A DNA stretch of 64,000 bases from Pachypanchax playfairii (taxonomy: Eukaryota; Chordata; Actinopteri; Cyprinodontiformes; Aplocheilidae), in NCBI GenBank assembly GCA_006937955.1, contig SSNP01000052.1, forward strand, positions 3,386,867 through 3,450,866. The letters are read 5' to 3'. Every line of letters starts with the position of its first letter. Positions within the stretch are counted from its first letter, which is position 1. Shown one piece after another: positions 23,437 to 34,559 of this stretch. The notes under the pieces are model-generated. The model saw only the letters and a list, made by a program, of their open reading frames with translations, did no database searches and had not been told where the DNA came from. The position numbers were made by a program, and so were the translations under genes.

Positions 23437-25517
23437 TACCATTTCATCTGTCACTGACAGCCTGATTTCTAAACCCTGAATTCAGCAGTAAGAATCTTTC
23501 CATCTATAATTTGTTTACAAGTCTTCTGGAAATTGTGTCAATTTCTGAGAATAATAACAATAAACATGTAAATACTGTATTTACAGTAAGACAGGAAGTG
23601 ATATGCAGGACCAGGAAGTCCTGACCTCTAAAAGATAAACCAATACAGTGGAAATATGTTTATTCATAAAACTAAACAATTGATTGAAGAAACGAGCTGA
23701 TTAATTAAAAATTGAAACAAAGTGTTGGCCTGGCTGCTTTCAGCAGGTGATGGGAGGTAATGAGTGATACAACTTCTGCATTATTTAAATATTTAACTCT
23801 CCAGAGGGTTGTGTGTTTCTGCTGTTTTCAGTTATCTACGTCTAATCAGAATCAAGAACCCCAGATTTAGAGCTGATCTAACACTGACCCACTTTAAAAA
23901 AAGCCACCTTTTTCAAGTCACCACAGAAACCAGAGCGTCTGTGAAGACGCTGCTCCAGGACACATTTCATATCAGCCATCACTTGTGAAAACACAACTAC
24001 ATCCATAAAAAGGAAATAAAGGGGAAGCGGTCCTGATGCAGTCAACAGCACCGTCCTCGACCACAAACCGTTAGACATCAAACAGATGTTTGCTGGTGAG
24101 TAAAAGCAGAACACGCCTCCTTCTGAGAGGGTCAGAGAATATCAGACCTTCAGCAGCAAGAACTCTTTGGAGAGGCCATAAATGTGGACCGTGCTCTGCA
24201 GCTGAACTCTTGGCGGGCTCCAGCAGGCTGGCAGCTGCTTCACTGACTAATAATTACAATGCCGCAGTTTTTCAGGCAAATATAGCAGAGTATGAGAGAG
24301 CTGGAAACCAAAAGATCCGGCTCTGCATGTCTGAAGCCGGAGCCAGTACAAGCAGCCAAACAGAGAAAAACTTTGATTTAGATTTCAGCCTGACTGGTCT
24401 CTTCCCAGACCACCTGAATGAAGCTGGATCCTGGATACTGATGATGAGACACCAGGTTTCTCCTCTTCCTGCCTTCTAGGATCATGTTTTTATAAAGATT
24501 CAACTTGGCATGTCTGCAGGTTCATATGTCCACTCAATAACTTCACCTGCAGAACACAGGTGTTCCATAGCCTCCTGACTTGCTGTGCAAGAGATGATTT
24601 TACTATTAAAATAAACAGTAGTAAATATTACTGTCTGGGAATACCAGAAGCTGGAGCTGATGGATGAAGACATCCAGCAAGTGGAACAAAAACACCTCAT
24701 TGTTACCACATAGAGGTTTTTCATCTGGTTGGACCTCAGACAGAGAGATCTTCGTCAAACAGGCCCAAGCACTCTGCAGTCCCAACACACTCAGGTCAAC
24801 ACCAAACTCTCCTTATAAATACTGTCATTAAACGATATCCGGTCTAGTAAAGTAAAGCAGCTCCATGTATTCACAGACAGAGATAAACTCGGATCTGTTT
24901 TTACTCTGTGGTTAATTCGGGATTCTTATCTAAGCTGCTGGGTTAAAAAAATATCAGGATAACATGAACTTTTCCAGCCTTCTGTGTGTGTCTGTGTCGG
25001 GCAGGAGGAGTTAAGAGTTTAAACGTGGATTTTACAGAAATGCGTAATTCCTGAAAAGCCACCCGCGTCGTGAGGTTCCGTTTCATATTCAAGAAACGTT
25101 CTCGGTGTTCTCGAGGTGTGTAACCTCCCCTTATCACGGTAACATGTTACACAGTAACAGACTTCAACTGTAAACATGTTATTTACATGCTTTTATCAGC
25201 CGAGTGGTTCTTCAACACGCCGAACCCCAGTCATTATGTAACCTCCATTTATTAGTTACAGACGACATGGTACACCACTAAACAACATATAATGACTATT
25301 GAGACCCAACACATATAAAAAGACGTTAACTGTGACAGTTTAGGGGAAGAAGGGAGGACCGCTAAAAGCAGCTCTGCACCCAAAAATACCCACCTAACGC
25401 TGCGGTTACAGCTCCCAGGTTAACAGGCAAGAAAACTTCCCCTCAGTCGGTATCAGGGTCCGGGTGGTCCCACCGTCTAATGGAGTCACTTTCCGGACAT
25501 TTTCTGTTCTCACTCAC

Positions 25518-25605
25518 CGTGTGAAGCACACGGTTCTTGGGCTTGCTGCGTTGTAGGTGGACTAAACACAACCAGTCCGCAAGAACCGGGGACCTCGACT
25601 GCTGC
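25518..25605 (-). other. tpst1: Putative tpst1 non-coding first exon
   Basis: The minus strand reads CTTCACACG|GTGAGTGAG, a strong donor with GT at 25517-25516. It lies directly downstream, in minus-strand sense, of a CCAAT/GC-box promoter. No ATG-led frame continues through the donor. Assignment to tpst1 rests on strand, position and the usual presence of non-coding 5' exons in this gene. The upstream end is approximate. Confidence 0.5.
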
Positions 25606-25620
25606 TGGAAAAGAGGGCTC

Positions 25621-25690
25621 TGATTGGTTAGAATTCAGATGGGGCTGTATGTTGGAGCAGCTGATTGGTCCAGACAGGAGAATGGGCGGG
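25621..25690 (-). promoter_or_regulatory. Promoter: two CCAAT boxes and a GC box
   Basis: Two NF-Y-type boxes, AACCAATCA and GACCAATCA on the minus strand (ATTGG at 25623-25627 and 25664-25668), lie 41 bp apart. GGGCGGG (Sp1-type, 25684-25690) sits just beyond. This is a typical TATA-less promoter. It fits transcription of tpst1 leftward and could also fire rightward toward the small exon at 26066. Confidence 0.6.
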
Positions 25691-26065
25691 ACTGCAGTAG
25701 ATTTAAACGCACAGTATGGATTTTTCCACCTCGTTTTTTAAGACTGAGCGTATATTTCTCACGAAATACAAAATAATATTAATGTATTTACGTAAAAATA
25801 AATCAATATGTTTTTTTAAGCAGCCAGCCGCTTATTCTCTTATCACATTTTTATACTGTAGACAAACAAGATTCTAAAATCTGTTTTTATGACAAATTAG
25901 GCCCGTTCATCACATAAATCAACTTGAACCAGCAACTGTGTCCCATACAAGAGCCAGAAGCAGCTCAGTAAACATTTTATCTTTGGAGGTCAGAAGAAGG
26001 CCAGAAGCACATCAGGACCTGCAGGGTCAGAGGCCCGAGAAAAAAACGTCTCTTTTCTCTTTCAG

Positions 26066-26265
26066 AGTCATTTCTCATTGCAGTTGGATATCTGAAGACA
26101 GCAGTGGACGAAATGGCCAGTGATGAGTCCATTATTGAGGATGCTCTGGTTTCAGTCATAGTGAATGGTCTGCAGAGACCAGCACTCAGCGTGTCCACGT
26201 TAAAAGATGTGTGCAGAAACAGAGAGCAGCACAAGCCTCGGCTGGCCTGGATGGATTCATTCTGA
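26066..26265 (+). CDS. Unrecognised terminal coding exon, 65 residues to stop
   Basis: A pyrimidine-rich acceptor (TCTTTTCTCTTTCAG, ending 26065) leads into an open frame of 65 codons ending at TGA 26263-26265. The peptide begins SFLIAVGYLKTAVDEMASDE, continues with SIIEDALVSVIVNGLQRP and ends KPRLAWMDSF. Composition is protein-like, with charged and hydrophobic alternation and a predicted helical centre. The only internal Met is at 26113. No upstream exon was confidently joined; unspliced, the frame stays open back to a TAA near 25970 but has no ATG. I do not recognise the family. It may be the last exon of a small plus-strand gene sharing the promoter at 25.6 kb, or a relic of one. Confidence 0.4.
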
Positions 26266-26267
26266 AA

Positions 26268-27017
26268 TTCAATTACACATATCCAGCATGATGTTTTTAT
26301 ATTTTTTATTTTCCAGAGATTTTTTCCTCATTCTCTAGAAAATTGTTGTTTCATCATTCGATGTTTTCATATTAACAGAATTGTTGAAAAGTTATATTAA
26401 TCAGCAGTTAAAAATATAAAAAAGTAAAAAAAAAAAAAACTTGTGAAGACAAATGCCCTATTTCTTATCAAACATGTCTGCAGCCAACCCTTGTTACGAC
26501 CAGATTCAGTGGGAAACAACATCAAGTCAAGAACAAACATACTTGAGAAGTTAAAGAATTTTAATATTAAAAACCAAATCAGCACAACTGGACAGGTTGA
26601 ACAGGTAACAGTCTCAGTGCTGCTCTCAATCAACGCAGACCTTTAGTCTCTATATTCTCACAAGTTCAGCCAGTGAACACAGTCATGGCTATTCAGACTG
26701 ATGCAGACAGTAACACTGATTTCTGACCATTTTAAGGATGTATAATTAAACTGAAGGCCTATACAGAGAAACAGCAGGCACAACACATTCCTTTAAGATA
26801 TTTACTCACAGGCCTGTGGAGCATCAGAGCGGATAGGAGGGATGATAAAATGGGAGGAAACGCGTGTGTAACAATGCCAGTCCCCTCTGGGCCAGGTTCA
26901 AAACGCTGAGATAACGACTCACTGATGGAAAACTGAGAGTGGAAAGTACTTTGACCCAAACTATACATACCAAGAAAATTTTTATTACAATTAAAATTCC
27001 ATCTCCTATAACACTCT
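26268..27017. other. No gene recognised
   Basis: AT-rich sequence with poly-A and poly-T runs. Nothing conserved was seen. Confidence 0.5.
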
Positions 27018-27335
27018 TTGGAGCTGCTCAGTGGTACAGTGGATGGCTGTGTTCCCTTGCAATGAGAAGGTACTGGATTCAAATCTGGGTTGGACCTTCC
27101 TGTAAGGAGTTTGCATGTTCTCCATGTGCATGTGTGGGTTTTCTAAAGGGACTCCGGCTTCCTCACACAGACCAAAGTGGTTAATTGGTAAATATAAATT
27201 GTCTCTAGGTGTGAGTGGTTGTCTGTGATGGACTGGTGACCTGTCCAGGTGTAACCCCGCCTCTTACCCAATAACTGCTGGAGATAGACACCAGCTCCTC
27301 ATGACCTGAACAGGAATAAGACTGACTGACACATT
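27018..27335 (+). repeat. SINE copy
   Basis: Head GTGGTACAGTGGATGGC-like with B box ATTCAAATC (decayed), then GGACCTTCCTGTAAGGAGTT, CTCCGGCTTCCTCACACAGA and the tail CCAGGTGTAACCCCGCCTC. Nearly full length compared with 8415-8720. Confidence 0.7.
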
Positions 27336-27944
27336 CACAGACACTGATATCCAAACAGGGGGTGATACGGGGTTCAGTGTCTTGCCCAAGCAGGGATCCA
27401 ACTGCTAACTTTCAGATCAGAGGGCATCCGCTCTTCCCTCTGATCCACAGCCACACACGTGTTGCTCTAATGAGTATGAAAATGATTAAATCATTGTCTC
27501 CTTTCCTCTGTGAGTCTGAAGGTTTTCAGGAGGAATCCACCAGCTTATGTCAGCTAGACTTTCTGAACGTGGTTTAAAACCATCTGGTTTTGGTTATTTG
27601 CTGCATTTATCAACCCTGCAGGGGAATCCAGCTGTATTTCCCAGAAAAATGTGATTCCCAGAGGACAGACTCAGTTGCTGATCTGACTGTAAGCGTGTCT
27701 GTGGCTTTGCCTCAGCGTGAGTAGAGACATGCCAACATATAGCAACCCCCACTGTAACTCAGTTCTCTCACTAACAGCAGATTCTACTTTTATTCTAGTC
27801 AAAGGAAACTTCTCGGTTTCATCTCACCTGGAACGGCCCGTCATGCTCTGCTGTTTGAGTTGAAGTATTTTAACATCAGTTGCACTGCCATTTCCAAACT
27901 TAACAATAAAGACAGGAGCATTTCCAACATCAGAAACTAATATT

Positions 27945-28137
27945 AGTTGCATGCTGGTGCAGAGGAAGGTTCTGGGGTTGAAGCTCGGCTGGGTCTTTCT
28001 ACATGGAGTTTGCGTGTTCTCCCAGTACATGTGTGGGTTTTATCCAAGGAATCTGGTTTCATCCCACAGACCAAAAACTGCATGTTAGATTGACTCTAAA
28101 CTGGCCCAAAGAACAAGTGGGATAAAAATGGATGGAT
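27945..28137 (+). repeat. SINE copy, tail-truncated
   Basis: GGTGCAGAGGAAGGTTCTGG then CATGGAGTTTGCGTGTTCTC, the family head and first half of the body. It ends in GGATAAAAATGGATGGATA. Confidence 0.6.
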
Positions 28138-29597
28138 ATAGATATTATACAACATGCAGTCTTTGAATCTGGACACGTGAACAAGAACAAGGACCAAAAA
28201 CAGAAGAAGAACCAGTTGGACGAGAAACCAAGAGGGTGTAATAACTTACAAGAGCAAATATAAAGACAACAAAAAGTATTACCAGTGCCCAGTTGTCCAG
28301 ACTGATACATTCAAATCACTGTGTCAGAAATCATGACATGTGTTTCAGTTTGTGTCATTTCAAACAAATGAACATAAATATGACTTTTATTTAAATGACT
28401 ATTAGCACTAAATGAGCAATTATGACATAATAATCACGGTTTAGAGACTGAGATTCCAACCTGAATTTAAATAAAAGTTGTACTGTGGAAAGTGAAAACT
28501 TGATGATCAACATGTGAAATCCATGTGGAGTTTTTTGCTTCAAATTCACATGGAAAATGTGCAAAACGAACACCTAAAACACAAGCTGGTAATGGAAAAC
28601 TGAAATATTTACATAACAGCTGATATAATAATAGTGATTGTGTGACCAGGTAAGTGAATTAGGAACTGATTTACAATGATGACCTGCACCATGGCAGATA
28701 AGGACCATTAAAACACAGACGAAGGCTCAACAAGAGGAACTGAACAACAGGAAGCAGCAGAACAGGAAACAGATCTGACATTTAGGCAAAGTGATGGAGC
28801 AGGTGTTCACACACCTTCAAAAGTTATTGCCTTTGATGTCGGTTTGCTTGTAGAGAAGTATCTGAACTAACCCTTTAACATTAGAGCATCTCTGTTCAAT
28901 ATTTTCTAGAATTACTTTTAGGGGAAATAAAACTCAGTTTGGTTTCTAATTGGACTTTCACTTGGTCAGTTTGTCACGTTCTACCTGGTGCATCACCTGA
29001 AGTTCTGTCAGACTGGATGGAAAGAACTGTCTCCTTAAGATGTCTCCACAAGTGCTTTAAAGATGTCTGTGACTTTCCCATGTCACGTCTGAGTCCCAGT
29101 GAGTCAGAAACTTCTTCCACTGTTTCCTTTCCTTCATGGACTGATAAGAGATGCAGCAGATACTTCCTGCACTCTACAAATGTTTCTCAGAGTTTCCTGA
29201 TCTCCACATTGCAGCTGCTGCTGGGAGCGATGGTGTTAACCAGAATAACAACTTCCCAATGTTTTAAATACATCTGCAGGAAAAACTGTCACAACAAAGT
29301 GTAAATATAACAATAAACAGAGCAAAAAGTGTGTTTCAGATGAAACTCTGCTGGTGCATGTCAACAACAGGCCAACGCACAGGCCTCCTGACAGCAACAT
29401 TAGATACTGATGCTGACTTTTAATCTGGCATGTAAAGATTATTAACTAATCAATAATTACAACAGCATCAATTAAATCATAAAACAATAAAGTGACTGAA
29501 CATGTCTTTCAAGATTTTTCAAAGAAAAATGTTCTTGACTAAGGAAAAGTTAACGTCATATACGACATCTCTCCCAAACGTGGGTAATTAAAAGGGT
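28138..29597. other. No gene recognised
   Basis: Non-repetitive AT-rich sequence. The longest open frame (28939-29304, plus) has no recognisable domain and no splice support. Confidence 0.45.
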
Positions 29598-29692
29598 ATG
29601 GTGGTGCAGTTGGTAGCACTGATAACTAGCAGCCAGAAGGTTGTTGGTTCAAAATCAGCCAGGACCTTTCTGTAAGGAGTTTTTTTCCTGTC
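29598..29692 (+). repeat. SINE head fragment
   Basis: TGGTGGTGCAGTTGGTAGCA (box A), then GTTGGTTCAAAATCAGCCAG (decayed box B) and GGACCTTTCTGTAAGGAGTT. The body is lost. Confidence 0.65.
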
Positions 29693-31211
29693 CAAGTTAC
29701 ACCTGATGTTTTTACCTGAAAACACCTTTTACATCAGTGAGTTTAGTTTGAATTTATTGTGCAGCAGTTTCAACACATAGAATGTCCAAAATGGAATTCA
29801 TTTAAAATGTCAGAGATAATTTCATTTGACAGACGTTTTATTTTCAAACATATTATCCACTACCAACCCCACAGAAACCAGGTTTTAGATTAAATGAAGT
29901 CTTAGTGTTACTTTATCTGGAACATCAGGGACATAGGTCTCTCATCTACCTTCAGCTGAAGCAATTGAAACATCTCTGAAGTTGTATTTTTTTCTCACAG
30001 GGTTTTGTTCATAGGAGATTCTCCTACCAGACACTTCCCAGCTAGCAGCAGAGTATCTGACAACATGTTAGCTAACTCGGAGATCCAGCTGTTTAAATCA
30101 AACCAAAAGAAGTTCCACACATTTTAGGCAAAAGCTGAAGGAGTTCTGACTCATATCTCAACCAACATGCCTGCTGGTTTAAACAATTGGGACTTCTATT
30201 ATTAAAGAGATAACTAGTTGCTTCAGAGCATCACTGACTGTGTCAGATACATGAAGTTGCACTGAAACTGCAGGAATCTCTCTCAAACCAGAAACATCTT
30301 CTTAAAGGTTTCTTTGTTTTGGCTGCAAAAACTATTCTCAGCTTTTAATGTTTTCCAAATTCACCAAAGATGTTTGCTTAATCTACCCTTTAGTGAAAAT
30401 GCAAGACAGGATGTTGAACTAATCAATTCCATCTAGGAAAAAAATCCAAAACTTTTGACTCAGTTTTGAATCATTTTTAGTCTCGGACCATCTGAGGAGC
30501 AGATGTGAACCTCCTGATCCAGGCGCATCAGTTCAAGACCTGCAGTTAAACAGTATGGAAACGTTGCCTGCTGGAAGTGTTTTTATATGTGATTTAGAAG
30601 AACAATCGATTATTTATCAGTTTTTCAGTTGATATCCAGAAAAAACAGCCCTTTCCTGTGACTAACCCCCTAAACATCCTCTGTTCTGCAGTGGAAAACA
30701 GATTTGGTACAATTCTACGCAGGATTTTAAACCTTTGACTCATGAGCTTCTCACAGATAAAACAAATACATGGACCTCTACAGTAAACTGCTTACATTAA
30801 TGTGCTGGAGCTTAAGTCTCCTCTCTTATGTGTCTGTGGTTTTATTGTCTCTACAACCATCTGGGCCCCTCCCCCACCCCCCTTGGGATTCTGACCTTCA
30901 GGTTGGAGTCACTCATCACACACATTACAATCTTTTCTTTAATAATACAGTGAAATGTTGTTGCTTCCTTAAAGGTGGTAAAGAGGATTTTGTAGCAAAT
31001 TTGGATGTCAAATTTACTTAAAAATCATTTTATCAACTTGTACTGGTCTTGTACTTCTGGTTTCCAAAAGAAAAAGTTCTAATATTCATAAATCATAGAC
31101 CTGGTGGAGCTTGAAATAAAGTAGCCAATAGAGAACTAACCCGTTTATCTATCGGCTACTAGATTATCAATCACACTTGTACTGTTAAAAGTAACAATAA
31201 ACAGCCACTTA

Positions 31212-31229
31212 CCATTGATGATCCCGACA
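31212..31229 (-). CDS. Candidate first coding exon (Met-Ser-Gly-Ser-Ser-Met)
   Basis: The minus strand reads CCAAACATGTCGGGATCATC, then AATG|GTAAGTGG: an ATG followed after six codons by a strong donor (GT at 31211-31210). The upstream 150 bp contains a GGGGGGGCGGC-type GC-rich patch and a TGCGCA site, which is promoter-like. No downstream exon on the minus strand was identified, so the gene is unknown and the exon unproven. Confidence 0.25.
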
Positions 31230-31796
31230 TGTTTGGAGAAATAAAGTTGTAGTAGTTCCAGAAAAAACTCCAGCGATATCGATAGTAAACAAAAAAATTT
31301 CTAACGGAGGAGTTTCTGGTGTTGAGGGAAGAGGAGGAAAGGGGGGGCGGCTACAACAAATGCGCACTACTCGAAAAACCTCTCTGGAACCCAACTCCTG
31401 AAGAGGATCCTGTCCTAAGCTGGAGTGGACCAGGGACTTAGGCCTCAAGCAGGTCTGGTGATACTCACAAGCCCCAAGCTGAGCGCCTCAGTGTCGGAGT
31501 TCTCACCAGTGAATAAGAGAGTCGCTTCAGTTGCAGGAGTGAAGGTTCTGACTATTTGTGTGAACGAACAAAGAGCAGGTAAGATTTCCTGGTCTTCCTG
31601 GAGTCTCTGGATGGTGTACAGGGGAGGGGTCTTCACAAAGGTCCTCAAAGAGTTTCTGCAGGTGACAGAAAAAACAGATTGGACCACTGAACCACCTGTA
31701 CGAATAATAAGGACAGCAAAGAAGGGAAAGGAGGAAAAAGAGGAAAAGACTCATTTAAACCAAAAAGTCGAAGCTTTTCAGTGAAGGTCTGTCAGT

Positions 31797-31877
31797 GAAA
31801 ATGTTTCATATTGCAGGTTAATACTTAAGAAATAACCACAAAGTCATGAAATTTGTATGAAATGGCCTCTTTATAGG
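31797..31877. mobile_element. Right-end remnant of the 39.2-kb MITE family
   Basis: AAATGTTTCATATTGCAGGT, TTAATACTTAAGAAATAACC and TGAAATTTGTATGAAATGGC-CTCTTTA match the right 75 bp of the element at 39251-39838. The left part is absent. Confidence 0.7.
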
Positions 31878-32565
31878 AATGAAGGATTAAGATTTGGTCT
31901 GTGTTCAGTGGACTTTCAGTGAACCGAGACTGGAACAGAGATTTAACTCAATGGATTTAATAGGAAACATTTTCTTGTTCAGAAAAAACAAGTCAAAGCT
32001 CCGAATGTTTGGCTGAAAGGTCATCTGCCTCCTTCTGCTTTTAATGTTTCCAGACGAGTTTTCAGCTTTGCTTTTATCACAAAACACCATCTCTATCAAA
32101 TGCTTCCTAATGCAAACACTAATGTGCCCTTCACAATTTGTCTTACTGGCAGTGTCTGTGACAAAAACATAGTTTCCTTCAACATTAATCTGACATCCCA
32201 CAGCAGCTCCTCTTAAACCGACAGCTCGGACGTTCGGCCCGGGACACACCTTCATAGTTTCCAAACTACAGATCAGCTGCTTGTTACTGTCTTACTTCAC
32301 CACTTTTTGTCAGTTCTCTGATCATATTTAGTTCCATAACGTAACAGTAACATGTACGAGACAGACTTGCTTCACATCATCATGTCAGCTGCATGTTAAT
32401 ATTATCTAGAAGTCTTCATAAGGAAACTTCTGTCACTACTTTAAAAATACTAAATTAGAAAAATCTAGATGGAGTTTTTGTTAAATTTGTCATTTTTAGA
32501 GACTCTAAAAGTCTGAAAACATTTAAGCATTTCTCCAACCGAGGTGGACGTTTAACAGTCCAAAT

Positions 32566-33371
32566 CTCTTTGTCACGGGCTCAGTCAGTTTTGTGACCCA
32601 CATTGCAAGGACTCAGACAAACTCTCAGGTGCAAAAGTGAAAAGTTTATTTACAATATCTATATACAGTGCGTGAATGTGCTTGGTGATCCGGTGCGTCA
32701 GGGAAACTCTCAGCACTGTAATAGAGAAGACGGTTAGTTCCAGATCCAGATAAGTTGATTCTTGAGATGCACAAAGTCTGGTGAGAGGGAAACTCACAGA
32801 GTGATGTTTGAAGCTGAGCTTGGAGGGAGGGCAGGTCCAGTGCAGTGCTGTGCAGGGAGTTGATGAGTCCAGTGTCGGGTGAGGAGGCTGGAGGGAGACA
32901 GACGGTGGTTCCAGGCGATCATACACTGGGCACGAAGAAATCCTCAGATCGTGAGGAGCAGGGGAGATAATCCTGGAGAGAGCAGGGTTAGTCACACAGG
33001 GGAGATCCAGATGGATCTCCAAAAATCCAAAAACACAAAAATCTCAAAATCTCAAAATCTCAAAATCTCAAAATCTCAAAATCTCAAAATCTCAAAATCT
33101 CAAAATCTCAAAATCTCAAAATCTCAAAATCTCAAAATCTCAAAATCTCAAAATCTGCTACACTCGCAACACTCGCTACCATTCAGGTCAACAACCAGGC
33201 GAAGACTGAACATCTTCCTCAGGCTTAAGTAGTCCCTGCTCCTCATTAGTGCAGATCGCCACCAGGTGATGTCAATCTGCCTCACTCTCCAGCGTAGATC
33301 CTCACTGCAAGCAGAGAACTCACCCGACACAGAAAAACACAGAACACACAAACACTGAACCTGACACTCTT
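32566..33371 (-). mobile_element. Solo LTR with intact 5-bp target duplication
   Basis: Read on the minus strand the element starts TGTCAGGTTCAGTG (33366) and ends GAGCCCGTGACA (32571), 796 bp in all, with TG...CA ends. Both sides carry the 5-bp duplication AAGAG (minus sense; 33371-33367 and 32570-32566). It contains an AATAAA poly(A) signal near its end (GTAAATAAACTT, about 32650). No internal retroelement sequence adjoins either side. A solo LTR arises by recombination between the two LTRs of a full element. It is Ty3/gypsy- or BEL-like by its ends; the class is not certain. Confidence 0.85.
33037..33156. repeat. AAAATCTC octamer array inside the solo LTR, about 15 copies
   Basis: A nearly perfect 8-bp direct repeat of 120 bp lies within the LTR. 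Flanking ATCTCC and AAAATC words suggest it grew by slippage from local seeds. Confidence 0.95.
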
Positions 33372-33689
33372 GGAGTATTTGCATGTCTCCAAGAATCTCC
33401 TCATGCTGTTGAGACACAGTGAACCTTCTGGCACAGGTTCCATCCAGGTGTAGTCCAGGAGTCGAGTCCTCTATCGGGTTCAGGTATCACTTCATGCTAC
33501 TAGTAGTGACATTGACCCAGAACTACTGAAAAGTAGTTTAAAAAAGCTGAAGAGGGAACATGTCAGAGACTCCACCTGCACGCAAACGCCTGACACTGAT
33601 TAACAACTTCCTCTGATACTGATCAGATCAATATTGTAGAAAAGCCCCCAAAATCTTAAGTTTTTGGATTACACCAGTTACTTTGGGCC

Positions 33690-34098
33690 ACACCCACTAA
33701 TCCGCAATCTCTCCCGGACCCAAGTGAGTTTGCTCGCCGGAAGCTCTCTTTAGAGAACATCTTGCCACCTAACGCCTCCGAACAGTTCAAGTATCAAGTG
33801 CTGGTGGATCATCTGCAATTAGAAGAGGCCCGTCTAATCGCTGATGCTTATCTTAACTTTCTGACGGCCCTTCTCTGACACCATGGCTGTGATAAGTTTG
33901 GTCAAACCCACCAGATTGCATTAAGACGTATCACAGCTGTGTTGGGCTCCCCGGATATCAAACGAGGAGATGTTTATGCATTATACAAGTTCTCACTTCA
34001 AGTAAAGTCCCTGGTGGGAATGTTACGGACCTTGGGCTCTGAAGGAGAAGTGGAGCTGCAGTGTGGCTCTCATGTAGCCCATTTGCTGAATAAGTAGC
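33690..34098 (+). pseudogene. LTR-retrotransposon gag-like fragment (BEL/Pao or gypsy type), broken
   Basis: The plus strand reads DPSEFARRKLSLENILPPNA, then SEQFKYQVLVDHLQLEEARL and IADAYLNFLTALL before a stop. After a frame change it continues KFGQTHQIALRRITAVLGSP, DIKRGDVYALYKFSLQVKSL and EVELQCGSHVAHLLNK. I recall this pattern from fish LTR-retroelement gag-like proteins. A premature stop and a frameshift make it non-functional, and no protease or reverse transcriptase follows. Its orientation is opposite to the solo LTR 320 bp away, so the two need not be related. Confidence 0.6.
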
Positions 34099-34469
34099 AT
34101 GAGGAAAACTGAGAGACATGATAAAGACTGAGAAGCCAAAATGAATCAACATCATATAACTAAAAGTTTTACAAACAATGGAAATTAAAACAAGTGAAAT
34201 AAAGACAGAAATAAACCTGAGAGGAACACAGCACAGACACATGGAACACATCAGTCTCTTTATGTTCTCTCAGATTACCTATGTGATAATACAGCTACCA
34301 CTGTGGTAAACTCACCTGTGTAAGAAACTTAATCTTCAACAAACCCTCACCACCAGGACTCACCTGTGCCCCTCTCATCGCTCCTCGGACCAGAAGAACT
34401 CTCTCTCATAGAAACCTTCAGAAGAACGATGAGCAAAATAATTCAAAGAGTCACCATCTTTTTTCAAAG

Positions 34470-34470
<1 letters not shown>

Positions 34471-34545
<75 letters not shown>
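34471..34545. repeat. (AAT)n microsatellite
   Basis: Uninterrupted AAT tract of 75 bp. It yields a spurious poly-Leu frame on the minus strand. Confidence 0.95.
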
Positions 34546-34547
<2 letters not shown>

Positions 34548-34559
34548 TAGATTTAAGTA

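Larger units (their letters stand above)
13723..25517 (-). other. tpst1 intron 1 (predicted)
   Basis: Predicted from a GTGAGT donor at 25517-25512 to the CAG acceptor at 13725-13723. It contains a SINE piece (14368-14470), LINE-derived ends (15720-15825, 17216-17768, 20400-20515), a dispersed repeat (19790-19995), a 15-bp tandem array (20947-21159) and a CAGCTG-rich repeat (23255-23436). No other gene was recognised. The 129-codon frame at 24090-24479 shows no recognisable domain. The intron depends on the predicted non-coding first exon. Confidence 0.5.

Noticed and set aside
24090..24479. 129-codon plus-strand frame in tpst1 intron 1
   Set aside because: No recognisable domain, no splice or promoter support, and a length reachable by chance.
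31425..31784. 119-codon plus-strand frame with an internal GTAAGA donor
   Set aside because: No family resemblance and no partner exon. The opposite strand is also open.
31905..32264. 119-codon minus-strand frame
   Set aside because: No recognisable motifs or splice context.
32585..33022. 145-codon minus-strand frame
   Set aside because: It lies entirely within the solo LTR and is leader-like LTR sequence, not a gene.
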